Origin: Tanytarsus gracilentus
Taxonomy: Eukaryota > Arthropoda > Insecta > Diptera > Chironomidae
NCBI GenBank assembly: GCA_038502055.1
Contig: JAXRKN010000042.1
Coordinates: 2,976,001 to 3,040,000 of the forward strand
Direction of reading: 5' to 3'
Length of the DNA: 64,000 nucleotides
Below are positions 47,245 through 61,100 of the stretch, piece after piece. The translations under genes were made by a program, and so were the position numbers. The first letter of the stretch is position 1; every line of letters begins with the position of its first letter. Under the pieces are notes generated by a model that ran no database searches, had not been told where the DNA came from, and was given only the letters and a program-made list of their open reading frames with translations.

Positions 47245-50200
47245 TGTTTGAGAGGCAATTTTTAAGTGAGAGAGTGATAAAATCGTGAATGAAGCGCCAC
47301 GCAAAATGAGAAATCAGCAAATCGAGTATCGATGAAAAGTTATGAACCAATTAATTTTATTTCTACTGTTAAGGCATTTTCAATTAATTTTCTTGCGTAC
47401 ACTTTCTTTGACGAGGAAAAATTTCAGTGAATATTTTACTTCACATTTGACTTGCCACTGCTGCTGATGCTGGGTGGAGAGGAGAAAAAATTCTTACTTA
47501 GCTGTCATGCCACCATGCTTTGATAAATATACATTTTTTTTCGAAACTCGCTTCACTGTACATTTTTAGAGAAGAGATGTTGTATAAAAAGTACCCCCAA
47601 ATGACATTTTTGGTTTTTTTGCCGCTCTCGACACATACAGCAGCAGCCATCTACAGATTTTACCCGTTTTCCCTTATAATTTTTTTCCTTCTCTCTCTTC
47701 TCCGAAATAATTTTTTTCTTTTCATTTCAAATCCATCAATGTCAATGACGTACAATTGTATTTTTCTTCCTTGCTCTCTTTTTAATTTATACTCAGCGTG
47801 TTCCTCCATTTTTATTCGTATTCGTACGTTACATTTTTTTACTCTCCTTACTTCCACTCTGATTCTCGATTAATCTTCGGCAGGGCAGCAACAACAACAA
47901 AGAACGGGCAAATGCATGCATGATGTTGTTCCTTGCCACCCAACCACCCATCTCACACTCTTCGATTACGTAACATTTATATATTTTTTTGATATCTCTC
48001 AACAATGTACGCATTCATTGTTGAATAGAGAGGTACCCTCGGAATGATGAATTCGACGTTTCATGTGCGTGTGTAGGAGTGGTTGATTACATTAGATGGA
48101 TCTCCAGTAGATAATGACTGACAAAAGCACACACACACTTACGATGTAGTCAATTTTTCATTTTTTTTCCTAAAAGAGAGAAGAAGAAAATTTTCCATCA
48201 TTATCATTATCATGCCCGTATATGCGATGAGAGAGAGAGAGATAATTTAAGTTTGGCATACGATAACAGGTGAAATTTTCATTTATGGCAATTTATCCTC
48301 TTCGGAATGTTTCACTCTATGATGCATAATCAAATGCAATTTGAGCGAGTGATCTGAAGGCCTTTAGGAGGTTGTTTGCCAAGACATTTCAGATTTAATC
48401 AGAAAATTATATGAAGTGGGATGGAAATGATGAAAATTTGACAATAATTTAAGACAAAATTAATTTAAGGAAATTATTTAGTAAAAATTCCGAGAATTTT
48501 TTATTTTTTAAATTGTGACCAACTTTTTCACCTTTCCGTCCCACTCTTTAAAGTGCATTGAAAAACATTTTTATTTTGTTCAGGTCGATTATCAAATTAA
48601 ATTTTCTCTTGTCTATTTTCATCATCATCAACTCAATTTTAGAATGTCTTAATTTAAAGTTATTTAACTCCAACTCAATCGAGAAAATAAATTACAGAAT
48701 AGGCGAGAGAGAGAAAAAATAGTGAAGTCGATCGGCACATCGAGACACACGGCGATGTGAGAGAGAGATCGAAATAATAAATTAAAACAAGCGAGCGGAG
48801 AGAAGCACAACAACTAGATTATTATCATTCTTTAAAAGGCAATTTTTCTTAAATTGAAAACTATCGTGTTCGATTACCCGAGCATTGAGATCAAGATATC
48901 CCGAAGAGGTAAACTAATGTCTTAATCCATCAATACTTGTAAACATTCGCTCACATATCAATCAAGTTGTATGTTGGGTTTAAGGAAAATATAATTAGAA
49001 AGGATGCACATGGATTCGTAGCAGCAGCATCCATTAGCACTTACTCCTAGGCTTAGAAGAGGAAAAAAAGAGATTCATCTCTCATCCTCCCCTCACACAA
49101 CATCCTGCTTTCGATTAATGCCATTACTTCTCTACCTACTACCATCGCATCCATTTGTTCACTTCTCTCTCTTTCTTTTTTCATCATCATCCCATCCCCA
49201 GCCATCTCTTAATGCTATTCTATTTTTACTTATAACACAGAATATCTTTCAAAACAGTATCAAATATATATAAAAATTCACGCAGTTGACAGCTTCGCAT
49301 CAATCAAAATAAGGGATGATTTTTCTCTTCTTTTCATTCCGTCCTCCGTTGTGCTTTTTTTCTCGCTTTTGCGTAACGACATTTTATCATTTTCCTCTTC
49401 TTATTTCGCTACTCTCGATTGCTTTTTCGTTCCATTTTTATGGGGAGTGGATTTTTTTATATTAAAGTGAATATTTTAAGAGTTCACAAGAATTTAAAGA
49501 TTTTCAATAGTGAAATTTTAATGATTTTCAAATCACTAAAAAAGCCAATTTTTTGAGTGTTTGCTTTAAATTTGTGATTAAAGTTTCATCAAGACTTTCT
49601 GAACACATTTTTGAAAGCTATTTCAAATCAAATTTTAAATTTAATAAAATGTTTTGTCTTTATTTCTTCAAAGAAACAAAACTAAAATTAAAATTAATCT
49701 AAATTTAAATGGTTCGAATCCTAAATTTAAAAAAATGTTTTCCTTATCAATTCTTTTTTTTGTTAAAACTTTGAAAACTTCAAAATATTTTTACATTTTT
49801 TATTCAAAAACTTTAAATTAATTAATACCGACTTAAATTAATATTGAGAAAATTTAATATTATAAAAAATCTTTTTTGACAATTCTAATATATTTTTTGT
49901 CCTCTCTCAACCACAAAAACATAAAAATCAACTATTTTCATAATTATTCTGCCTGCCTCTGATGCCTTTATACTTTTCTATTCTTTCTCGCATCTCATTC
50001 CTCGAAAAAAAGTTTTGAAGATTTTTTGATGAGTTTCTATTGTTGTGTTCGCGATGGCGAGAATGATAAATTTCCTATTTTTCAAGAATAAGGGGAGAAA
50101 TGGATGGATAATTATGGATTCAATTCAAATTTTGGAAAAGAAAAAGTTTGAATCCTCGTGAGCATTAGAAAAAGGGATGTTTGTTGTGCTATGAGTGTCG

Positions 50201-52100
50201 TTATGAACAATAACCGCGCCGTCAATTGTATGAATGGAAATTTATCTTCATCATAATAGTGAATAGGCATCAAGGCATTCATATTTTCCATCATCATGGC
50301 CGGAATGGGATGATGATGAGCGAGATTGTGTCTCTCACTCCGGCTAAATCACAGTCAACACAACAAATACCGGAATATCCTCTGAGCTATTTTAATTGAA
50401 AATTGTTCAATTAAAATAATGCCTGCATACCACTATTGTTGTTGTTGTTGGCTGCTGTGTTATAGGCAATAAATCATTGTAATATGTTCGCACGTTTATC
50501 GCTCATTGTATGTTGTGGGCCCCGAAGGCGGCATGCACATACAATCATGTGTGTGTGTGTGTTGGCTGCTGGGCATTTCTTCCAACATATCCTTGTCATA
50601 CTCACTTTCAAAATTATTACATTTAATTTCCGGGCTTTATGCGAGGTGGATAAAGATATGAACTGCTCAATGCTCAACTGCTCTCACTCAGCCCCTTTTT
50701 AACTCGTCACACATAATAACATCGAGAGATGAATTAATTTAAATGTGTGTCGTGCATTAAATAAAATTTTTTATACACGACAAGAGATGAAAATTACTCA
50801 CACGACCATCTGTCCAATGGAATTAAATTAGCATAAGATATTTCTCTTTAGTGCTTCAATCCCACAATTTTTCATCTTTGATAGCGGCAAAGAAAAAGAT
50901 TTTTTTTAAATTTCGTTATTTGAAAAATTGAATTGAAATGTTTAAAAAAAATTAAAAGCTAAAAATATTTTTAAAATATTATTTAAATTTAAGAAATCGA
51001 ATTAAGGAATGTAGAATCAAAAAGAGATGACAAAATTTTTAATTTATTTAGCATTTTAATTTTAGTCAATTGTTAAAAGCATTCTAACTTTTGGTTAATT
51101 TTGTTTGATTTATTTTAAAATTTCAATTTTCTTCAATTCTTTTCTAAACTTTTATAATTTTCCCAAAAATAAAAATTCCTTCAAAATATCGAAAAACCAT
51201 AGGATGTCCTCAAATACAACGCAGATCGAAGATATACCCAAAATATATATATATTTTGAAAATAAAATTATACACCTCTGAAAGTATCACATCATAAGAT
51301 TAATTTTCAATTAAATCAGCTTTTTACCCGAATATATAAAAAAATGTTTAAAAAAATATTTCGTGTGTAAGAGGAAGAAGACAAAGTACAGAAGACACAG
51401 TAAGAAAGAGTTTGTATATCGAAAAGACTTTATTTCCATTAAAGAAATATGTTTATAATATGAGAAAACATTTTTCATTCGACATTTATCATTCGACTGT
51501 GTGTGTGTATGTGAATGAGGCAAGACAATATAATCTTTGAAGGCGATTCGAATAAAAATTGAATGCATTAAATTATTTTAAAGAAAGAAAAATTTATTTT
51601 TAAGGCTTTTCTCTCTCTCACTCTTTTTCTTCTCCAAGTCTCACTCACTCGACGGTTTTATAATGTCTTCATTAACCACATTTTGTGAGGAGAGAAATTC
51701 CATCTCGGGTGTCTGTGTTTCCCTTACTGTGAGGTAAATAAATATTAAATTAAATTGAATACTATTCATTCGGTAATGATGTTTACACAACGCCACATTG
51801 CCATTCACGCGAGTTTTTTTTTACCAGTGAGCTTTATCGATTTCTATAAATGATTGAATTGCAATTCATTTTAATTTAATATTTATTATTCGAGATGTTG
51901 CGAGTTGTGTGTATATATACATTTCACGAGAGAGTAATGATCATTTTCATCAGCATGCGAGTACAGCTCAATTTCTTTCATTTTACTGCTCGCCCAAAAA
52001 TTGATGCCTTGCGAGGAAAAAAATTAATCTTTAATGGCGCTTATTTCGGAAAAAAACAAAATTTCATTTTTTTATAGTCTTCCTTCTTTTATAAATTATT
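47245..52100. other. Non-coding spacer right of the transposon
   Basis: No gene recognised. The 47520-47873 frame is pyrimidine-rich low complexity. GA run at about 48230-48242; GTT run at 50439-50450 and GT run near 50548-50560; AT islands at 48.4-48.7, 49.45-49.9 and 50.9-51.2 kb. B-box-like GGTTCGAATCC at 49711-49721. Confidence 0.55.
49450..49900 (+). repeat. AT-rich island with B-box-like word
   Basis: GGTTCGAATCCTAAATTTAA at 49711-49730, the same 20 bases as at 18843-18862, embedded in about 450 bases of very AT-rich DNA. Confidence 0.45.
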
Positions 52101-52140
52101 ATGATGATGGCGAGATGATGATGGCGAGATGATGATGGCG
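52101..52140 (+). repeat. Minisatellite, 14-bp unit, 2.9 copies
   Basis: ATGATGATGGCGAG repeated exactly, the last copy lacking two bases. Confidence 0.95.
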
Positions 52141-55100
52141 TTATAATAATGAGCAACATACTCGGGATCGGCATTTGAAACTTTTTGTTTTTAAGTACGA
52201 ATGAGTTTATGTAAAAAAATAAGTGTTACGGATGTGATGAGAAAATGGAGGTGATTGAAGCGCATTTTGGTATTCTAATGTTAAGTTTGATTTCAATGTG
52301 ATTTTATTAAATTACATATCTCAAAAGAAAAAAATACAGATTAATTTAGAATCTTAATTTATTTTTGCATTTTAAAAAATTAAAATAATTTTAAAAACTC
52401 ATTCAAGGCATGAAAGCCACATTAACTCAAAATAAGGTTTTCATTAAAACTTTAATTATGCTCATGTAAGGTTTAATTTATTACTTCGACAGTACGCTTT
52501 CGCTTAAGAATAGAAGAAATTCAGTGATCATACATCAAAGGTGGAGATTACATAGGCAATATGGTCGGAGATCATTCGTTGGCGGTCATTTTCCACATCT
52601 CCTCGAAACAAAACAAAAAAAGAGTATAATTTTTTCAGTGCTGCGCAGCAATTATTTTGTAATCAAATTTATATTAAAGTTTATTGTTCGGCAATTTTTT
52701 ATTCTCGTAATTACTTCTAACGTGAGATTTTTCCTCTACAAAATGAGGCAGCAATGATGGATATATGTGGTGCTGATTGCCAAATAATAACCGAAAAAAA
52801 GCTATCCGCTATTACAATTATTACCTCGACTTCTCTCTCATTGGCTAAATTACACTTCTGCTGTCCAAACAACCTAAAAAAATGATTTTTCTCTGACTCG
52901 CTTCCCGGGACACGCCATGTTTATGATTGCAAGACAATAAAATTTGATGGCGTGTAATAAACTTTTTGATGGTTATCTATGGCCTCTCATAGTAATTTTC
53001 ATACTGCCCAATAATTATTTTTGACCACAAACAAGGTTCAACGATGATCTACGCGCGCACTCCGGCCATTTTCAATGAACTTTCCAACTTCGAATTATAA
53101 ATCTATGACCATTAATCTTAGACGAGAGAAAAAAGCAGATCTTCATGTAAATCTACCAAAAAGTCAATGTCAAAACATTCATTCAGAAGATGTGATGTGC
53201 CATTCCGAGAGAGTCTAATGTTCATCAATCATTGGCCGAGCCTGCATCATTTTCTTTAAAGTCATCTCATTTTTCCACAAAAAAAACCATTTCAAAAATG
53301 TCATGAAATGTGCGATGTGTGTGTGACAATTTTCACCACATTAGTCACAACACTTTAAAGCTAAATTTTACTCAGTTTTTTTACGACTATGACTGACACT
53401 TATCGTCATGGATTTGCACATGTTTCAATTGTTTTTTTTTGCATTTTACTGTTGGTGATCGAAGAATTAAAATTAATTTTTGTGATGAAAGTTTAAGAAA
53501 ATAATTTAAATATATTAAATATATAAAAATCAAGTAATTTCAACAATTTAACCTCGTTCGAATCCTAAAGTCAATAAACTTAAAGGATTTATCAGTGTCA
53601 TTTTTTATCAAAATAACATCAATTCAAATCCTTCAATTAAGAAACTTTATTTTTAATTTTAATTAACCAAAAGATACATTTTTTTTGTTAATTGATCAAT
53701 TATAATTAATTAGAATATTTTCTAGCCTTTCCACAATTCTATGCCATGTTACAGTAAAATTGTACTAATTTAACTGATATATGACAAAAATCCATTAACC
53801 TCTAATTTCCGAAGGACATGAAAACAAATGAGTGTTCATAAACACAACAAAAGAAAGGAGAGCACAAAAAGGGTTCCGTGAGCATGCAAATTTGCAATTG
53901 CAAATAAATTGCAGGTCACATTAATCCTTTTTTCTCCTTTACTTTTTTTTGTCATTTAAAAGTACAAAAGATTTAAGCTGTCCTTGAGAGAGTTACCTTA
54001 ATAAAATTTATTGCACTTAAAATCTTCAAAGAATTTTCTCTTCGCTTTAAAAAAATTTAAAATTTCAATTTCAACTAGCATGAAATTGTCACGATACGAT
54101 GGAGTTTTAAAAAATAATTAATCTCGAAAAAAAAGAGAAAATAAACTTTTTTTAACTCAGAGATATTTTACAAAGTCCTCCAACCAACATGCACGACAGT
54201 TGAGAGACTTCAGACTCGAGGGACATTCGAGTAGAGATTAAAAGAAAAGGAAATAACTTTTTCTCTTTTAAAAATATATATTTTTTCTCCTCTTAAATTC
54301 AATAAGTAGGTAAAACTAAAAAAGACAGATGTAAAAAGAGAGCAAAGCTAGATTTACAAGTTTAAATGTTGCATTGCAATTTTGCAAACGACAGTGATTT
54401 TTTTAGCTCATCTAGTGAGAGCAGGAAAAGGCAACTAAAAGAAATGGTGGGTGGTTTTCTTCTCTCTCCACGCTCTATGCAACGCTTAAATAAGATAGAA
54501 AAATATTTTGCTTATGCAGCTTTTACTAACTGCACGGTGTCATTGCATCCGTTTGAGAATTTTGTAAGAACTTACATCAAAGATGTGACATGGAAAAATT
54601 TAATTAGAAAAATTGGCGATGGTCGACAGAAAGTAAATTCAAGGGGTGTGAAATAAAACTTAATAAAATTGCTAAAAATTTAAATTTAAATCAACTAATT
54701 GAAATTTCTTTCCATCCCTCATTTAACACCCTCGCGGTAATTTGACACAAAAAAATTTAATCTAATTAAAACTTTTTTCCATATAACGTACAGTAAAAAG
54801 TGAAAATTCTTTTCTGTTTCATTTGAAGGATGAAAATTAAAAAGAAATTTTTCTTGTGCTTGCTTACGAGCCACTTAACATTGTCAACGGATTTCAATCT
54901 CAAATATTAATGAAGCAAAAAGAATATCTCAAGTGCACGCTGCACATCTTTTTTCTGTCTAGTTTGTTGTCTAACGATTTCAACATGTGAGTTTTTTGTC
55001 GGGCTTCCTATTGTTCTGTTTTCTTCTTAAGTATGCAACAAATTTCATGCTTATAAAAATAACAGAAGCATTTTGCTCCAATTTTTTTTCGACTTTCTAT

Positions 55101-58100
55101 TTTCTTTTTTAAAAAATATAAAAAGGGAATTTCATGTCACGCTGCCTTTAGAATTTCGCTTCCGTGTTCAGTATCCAACTGTTACGGCATTACCCAAGTC
55201 TCATTAGGGAAGTTCTTGCTACTCTCTTTTTTTTAAATAAGTAAAAAAAATTAATTCATGGTTGAGCTCACATCGAAAATCATGTTAATTAAATTAAAAA
55301 AATCCACTTTAGGTTGCATAAATTTTAATAACTATGCAACCCCAGGAAAATGTGTGTGCAGCCATCACGCAAGGTAGAAAGTCTACAAAAAAAAGTGAAA
55401 GAGACAAAAATTGAATTAAAAAAGGGAAGAATATCGTAAAGAAGATCCTCTGATAGTTAGGTAGATTTTTTCACATCAATGCCGACCCTTATGATAGTTT
55501 CTTGAGAAGAAAAAGAAATATGGCCACTTATGACTATTTTTTGTGGTGATATTGGGATTTCTTTAAGGTTCGATAAACACATAATAAATCGCATAATTAT
55601 ACAATTTAGAGAAATTATTTGATATTGAAATACGAGAGATTATATTGCAATGAAATGATGATGTTTAGAGTGTTTATATGCATATCAAAGTGGCACAAGA
55701 CGAACGGGTTAAAATTGAATTTTATTGGAATTTAATGATGTGGTTGGAAATTTTTATGAATTTATATTAATGGAATTGAGTTTTTGAATATAATTAAGGA
55801 AATGTTGCAGGTAGAAAAATGTTTTGAAGATGATTTCTTTTTTATGAAATTGACTTTTAACGTTTTGTTTCTAAATTTAAATTTAACGGGTTTTAAAATA
55901 TTCCTTATCTAAAATGTTCATTTTGAAAAAACTTTTACATTAAAATTCCAAAAAAATATTTTATATCTTAAGAAATCGACTTTTTAGTCAATACCAAAAA
56001 TTGATCCCTAAACTTTCTCATCAACCGACATCCATTCCGACATTCCAAACATAAAGTCATCCTCTAATCTCAGAAGATTCCATCAATTTTTCTCCCTCAA
56101 ACGAAAAACTTTTGTGCAAAAATAAAAAGAATTTTTTTCCTTCTTTTGCTCTCTTAAGAGACACATGATGAATACTAAGCATCTCTCAATATACAATATT
56201 TGCTATGTATCGACCACATCATCGTGGGTTTAATGTTGAACGACAGCAAACAACAATTTTAAATCCTACGCTTAGGATATTTTTTTCTCCTCTCACTCGT
56301 GCTTCGAAAGAAATGTCGAATGGGAGATTCGGATGGTGAGAATGAGGATGAAAGCATACAGAAGCAGCAGAGATTGATTTATTATTCATTATATGTCGGA
56401 ATGGCCATCAAAACTTGCGATTTAATACAACATCATTGGAAACAAGCGTCAAGTGAATTGAGAAACATAGAAAAACTTTTTTTTTCTCTTTTTCATTTCC
56501 AACCAAAAATGGATCGACACGGGAGAGCGAGAAAAATGTTCACTTTCCTCTCAACTCAGCTCACTCAACTCGGACAATGGGGTTTGATTTATTTTTAGGG
56601 GTGAGATTCGTATGCGGAATTTGTCAATTCCTTCGAGGATTATCGAGCCAGCAGCAGTGGAAGCGAATGAAAATTGGTAACAGCAGTGAGAAGCGAAAGT
56701 AAAAGACAAAGAAGAATTGAATCAATTTTTCTTTCGATTTTTCTTCTCCCCTCTCTCGAGAGAAAGGATGTGAACGGATGAAAAATCGGGATGTAGCCAA
56801 AAATTAAGTGCAATCGCTTAAGTGAGTTGAGTGGGCTTCATTGACACCCCACTGAAAGAATTATCTCTTTTCAATGATTATTATTAAACTCTACTGTGAG
56901 GATGGGAAATTTAACGGATAAATAAAATTCAAAAGCAAAATTTCACTTAAATGAAAATATATTTTAATGTAAAGATTCAAACCCAGAAAAATTTTCCCAA
57001 TTTTTTCTCTTAGAAATTTATTTTATTTATTGGTCGCATAAAATTTAATTTAATTCAACCCTACATCACTAAATCACCAAAGAATTTGATTGATAAGTGG
57101 AAATTAACAGTACATTAAGATGATGATTTTTAAAGCACCGTATCCACGCTCGAAAGTGAGAGCTATGAGATGTGTAGGGTGAAAATGATTTAAATACCTC
57201 CAACCCCAAAACTATATTTAAGCACTAAGATAGCAACTGTCATCTACTCATCAAAAGTGTGGTGGAAAACTTTTACTTTTCGAAAATTCGTTGACAACGG
57301 CGCAAGGCAACATCATAATTAAAGTAATTGAAATATGACACTCTCACTTAGAATTGTGCTCCGGCAATTTATGGCCCCGCAATCACTTTATATTGTTTTA
57401 TGATTTTAAAGGCATAAGTTTTTCGTGAATGATTAATGGATTTCACGAAATGCTCACAGTAAAAGTTTTTTTTGTGTTTCTCTCAATTTCGCTTGTTTTC
57501 TGTTAAATGCGCTCTTAACACGTTTTTACGAGATGAGTGTCAGAGTTTTTCTCTCACTCTCCAGTCAGTGATGTGTATTCCAACGAATGATTAATAACAT
57601 TTTCGATAATTGGAATTAATATTGAGAAATAAATATGCCAAAACTTATTAAATTTTCATTAATCACAGAAACATTCCATCCGAGTATTTATTGAATATAT
57701 CAATGGCATCGAGCATGTGAGAGAGAGAGAATGAAAGACAATATCAATAGAATTCAATGAGTTGATTGAATGTGTTTTATGCGCTATTCAATTTTTTAGA
57801 GGTTCGTTATTTTCATGAGTCACACAAACAACTCTTGTTGGATGATAATGAATAAAGAAGAAGATTATCATTGTTTGGAGATAATTTTTAAATTTAATTA
57901 ACTTTTAATTGGTTTGTGCAAAAAAATTCGAACCTAAATTTTTTAATGAATTCTTAACTATTTTAAATACTTTTTATGTCTCTTAATTTTTGGATACACT
58001 TGAATTTCAAAAATACTCAAAAAACTTCACTTGAGTCAACAATTCTTCGACGACATTCAAAATAATAATAAAAAGTTGTCACTTGGATCAATAATTACCC

Positions 58101-61100
58101 ACATATGGTGGCGTGTAATTTAATTTCATTAAAAACACTTAAACAATCATTTTGATTAAATAAAGAACAGAATTTTTTAGACCTTCATTTGAGTAATTTC
58201 GAGGAAAGTATTTAAAAAAACATTATCCCGAAAGAAATTCGAAAAAATCTCCTCCATTTTCTCTCTTCCTCATCAACCATCAATCCATCCATCTATGCAA
58301 TACCTTACACACTTTCATGTCCTTTCCCTCGAAGAATGTTTCAGTGAGTCGAGTGAGAGGGAGAGTGAAAAAAAAACAAATACATTCTGCAGCTATTTTT
58401 CCTCTCTCACTCTCCTCCTTGTGTAACAATTTCCTATGGAAGTCTGTACGTCATAGATTAATGAGAGCAATCCATCAACATCAGATCTAAATACAAGAAA
58501 AAAATTTCGGTGAAGGGAAGGTTGAAGAGCGGCAACAGCAGAAAAAAAATTATTTTTGCTTTGACGGAAAGAATGAAAAGAGTATGAAAAAATAACACGA
58601 AGTATGGAAGATTGAAGAAATCCCTCAACAGCGACCCTCTTTGAATTTTTTATCAAAAAATACTGAAATGGAATTTTGATGCAATGTTCTTGTGCAAACA
58701 GAGAAATTTAAGAAGAGATTTTTATCGGTGTGATGCGTCTATGAGAAAATAGACGCATGGAATAGACTAAAAAGACATCAATCAGTGGTTATGTGCGGAT
58801 GAGAGGGGACGAGAAAAAATTATTTTATTTTTGATGGTTTGAGTTTTTGTTTTTGGAAATTCTTATTGAAATTCTTTAAGCTTGAAATGTTAAATATTTT
58901 TAAAAATAAATATGAATCCTAAATTTTAACAAAATAGTTCGTGTGGTAGTTTGTTATTTTTTAAGTTCACAAAATTTTTTTTTTATAAAAAATTCAAAAA
59001 AGTCTCACAAACTGATGAAACAGAACATTTCAAATGCAAATCATGAAACCTCACCGAAATGAAAAAAGGGATTAAATTGTTGAAAATAAAAGAAAATTAC
59101 ATTTTTGATGGTAAAATTACGCTATTTTCCCTCGAACTCGCGCCTCTTCGTTCTTGTAAATCGTAAAGCTTTTTATGACATCGACATCAACGTCAAAAAA
59201 TGCGACCTCGTGCCCTGCGAAATTGTCAAGTCAACTCATACGTGAATTACATATTTTATTTATGCCAATACCAATTTTTATTCGTCTCCTCCACGGATTT
59301 TCTGTTACATATTTTGATCGAGTTTTCAGCACATTAAATTCATTTCGTATTTTTCTTACTCCTCGTCTCGATATCAAAAGCAAAGCATAGGCACAAAGCG
59401 CAAAAAACTCATTTAACATCAATACATTTCTGTCAATTTTAACAAAAATCGAACCGTAATTATTCACTGTCAAGAGGAGTAATTTTTCTCAAGCAGGAGA
59501 GCAAGAAAAAACTTTTTTATTCTCGAATATTTTTGTTGTTTTTTATGTGTGTGCACAAAATCTCCTCTTCGATACAGTTAAGAGCATTCTTATGTGTATG
59601 CCATTTTATTGTTTCGACATTGCCATTGATAAAGAAGATTGACAGGCATGTTGTTGAATGTTACCTATCGCTCACTCTTTTTACCCTAGCTTTTGTGCCT
59701 TTTATGTTTCATCATGAAACCGTCGTACGCATGCATCTCAAATGACCAAATTTTTCCGACTAAATGGATTTTTTTTTCGTTATGGTTTTGCAATTATTTA
59801 TTTTATTTGTATAAAAAAGTTTTTAAAACTTTAAGGAAGTAAAAATGTTAAACTTAAATAAGAATGATAAAATTATTTTAAAAATAATTGAAAAATTTGA
59901 GGTTCGATTCTTTTTAAAAACACTCACAGAAAAATTAAAAATCATTTCAAAACAAAATTAATCAAACGAAACTCTTTAAAAATTTACCTGAAACAATTTA
60001 ACTCCAAATTATTCCATTAAAGCTTCACCTTGAATATCTTCATTTTTCAATCGCCCTAAATCTTCTTCATCATCCAATTATTGACTTAATGAAAAGTCGA
60101 TAATTGACCTGATGATTTACCCTCAATTTCTTACCTCAACTCGATTTGCCTTACAGTCTCGTAGATCGATATCAAAGACATACGGCCATTAACTCGCTTT
60201 CCTCATCTCGCACGCTGCAACATTGTAAATTTTCATAATAACCTCCATCATGTTTAAAAAATACTTAAAGTGTGAAATATTCGCTAAAATGTATTTTTTT
60301 TGAAAAATTTCTTCATTTTTATTGTGAGACTTAAATAAATTGGGATGACACATTCCAGCCATTTTGTGACTGTCCGATATAATAAATAAAAATATATTTA
60401 AATTGAGTATTCAAAAAAAACGAGAGAGAAATCTCCATGTTAATTAAGATATCAAAAAACCTTCTAGACCAGAGCTAAAAAATGTTTCTCGCTCGAAAAT
60501 GGAAATATTTTTTATTTTTTCTCTTTCGTCGTGCCACGCCATGTACGTAAAAATGTTGTCGGATAGAGTCAGTATTAAGTAATATAAAAAACTGGTTTTC
60601 CAATTCTTTCCAGCTTTTATTCACCTCTGCGTACTGAAAGAGCGACACACTGTGTGTTTATCTGTGGGCAGTTTTCACGTTAAGTACTAATTTAAATTTA
60701 ATATCAGTACATCAGTCACAGTGTCTCTCTCAACTACTCATCCATTTGATAATGTTACGCAAGAATTTTCATCTTTAATTACTGTCATGAAAAAAAGAGG
60801 GAAAAATTTGAGACGCAGGATGATGATATGCGAGGAGTTGTAATAACATGTGAGAGAAGATTCGAAAGTCGGCAGGGATGTAAAAAACTAATATATTACA
60901 AAAATTACAATTCAATTTTAAGTTTAAATTTAATATTTAAACCCAATATTTCAATTTTAACATCATTTTTCTCCAATTTAATTTTAAATTGTTGAGGCAA
61001 ATTTTAAATTTTAATTAATTTTGATAAAAATTTCCTCAACCCTGAAAACTGTCGAGGAAGAGAAAAAATATTTAATTATATTTTCTCTCTTTTATTTTAT

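Noticed and set aside
47520..47873. 117-codon frame with hydrophobic stretches
   Set aside because: Translation of pyrimidine-rich low-complexity DNA; apparent membrane segments are a by-product of T-rich codons.
54366..54656. 96-codon frame with mixed amino-acid composition
   Set aside because: Looks less repetitive than others, but no motif or homology recognised and AT-rich DNA flanks it; could be tested by conservation.
56299..56598. 99-codon frame beginning MLRKKCRMGDSDGENEDES
   Set aside because: No domain recognised; acidic run comes from GA-rich simple sequence.
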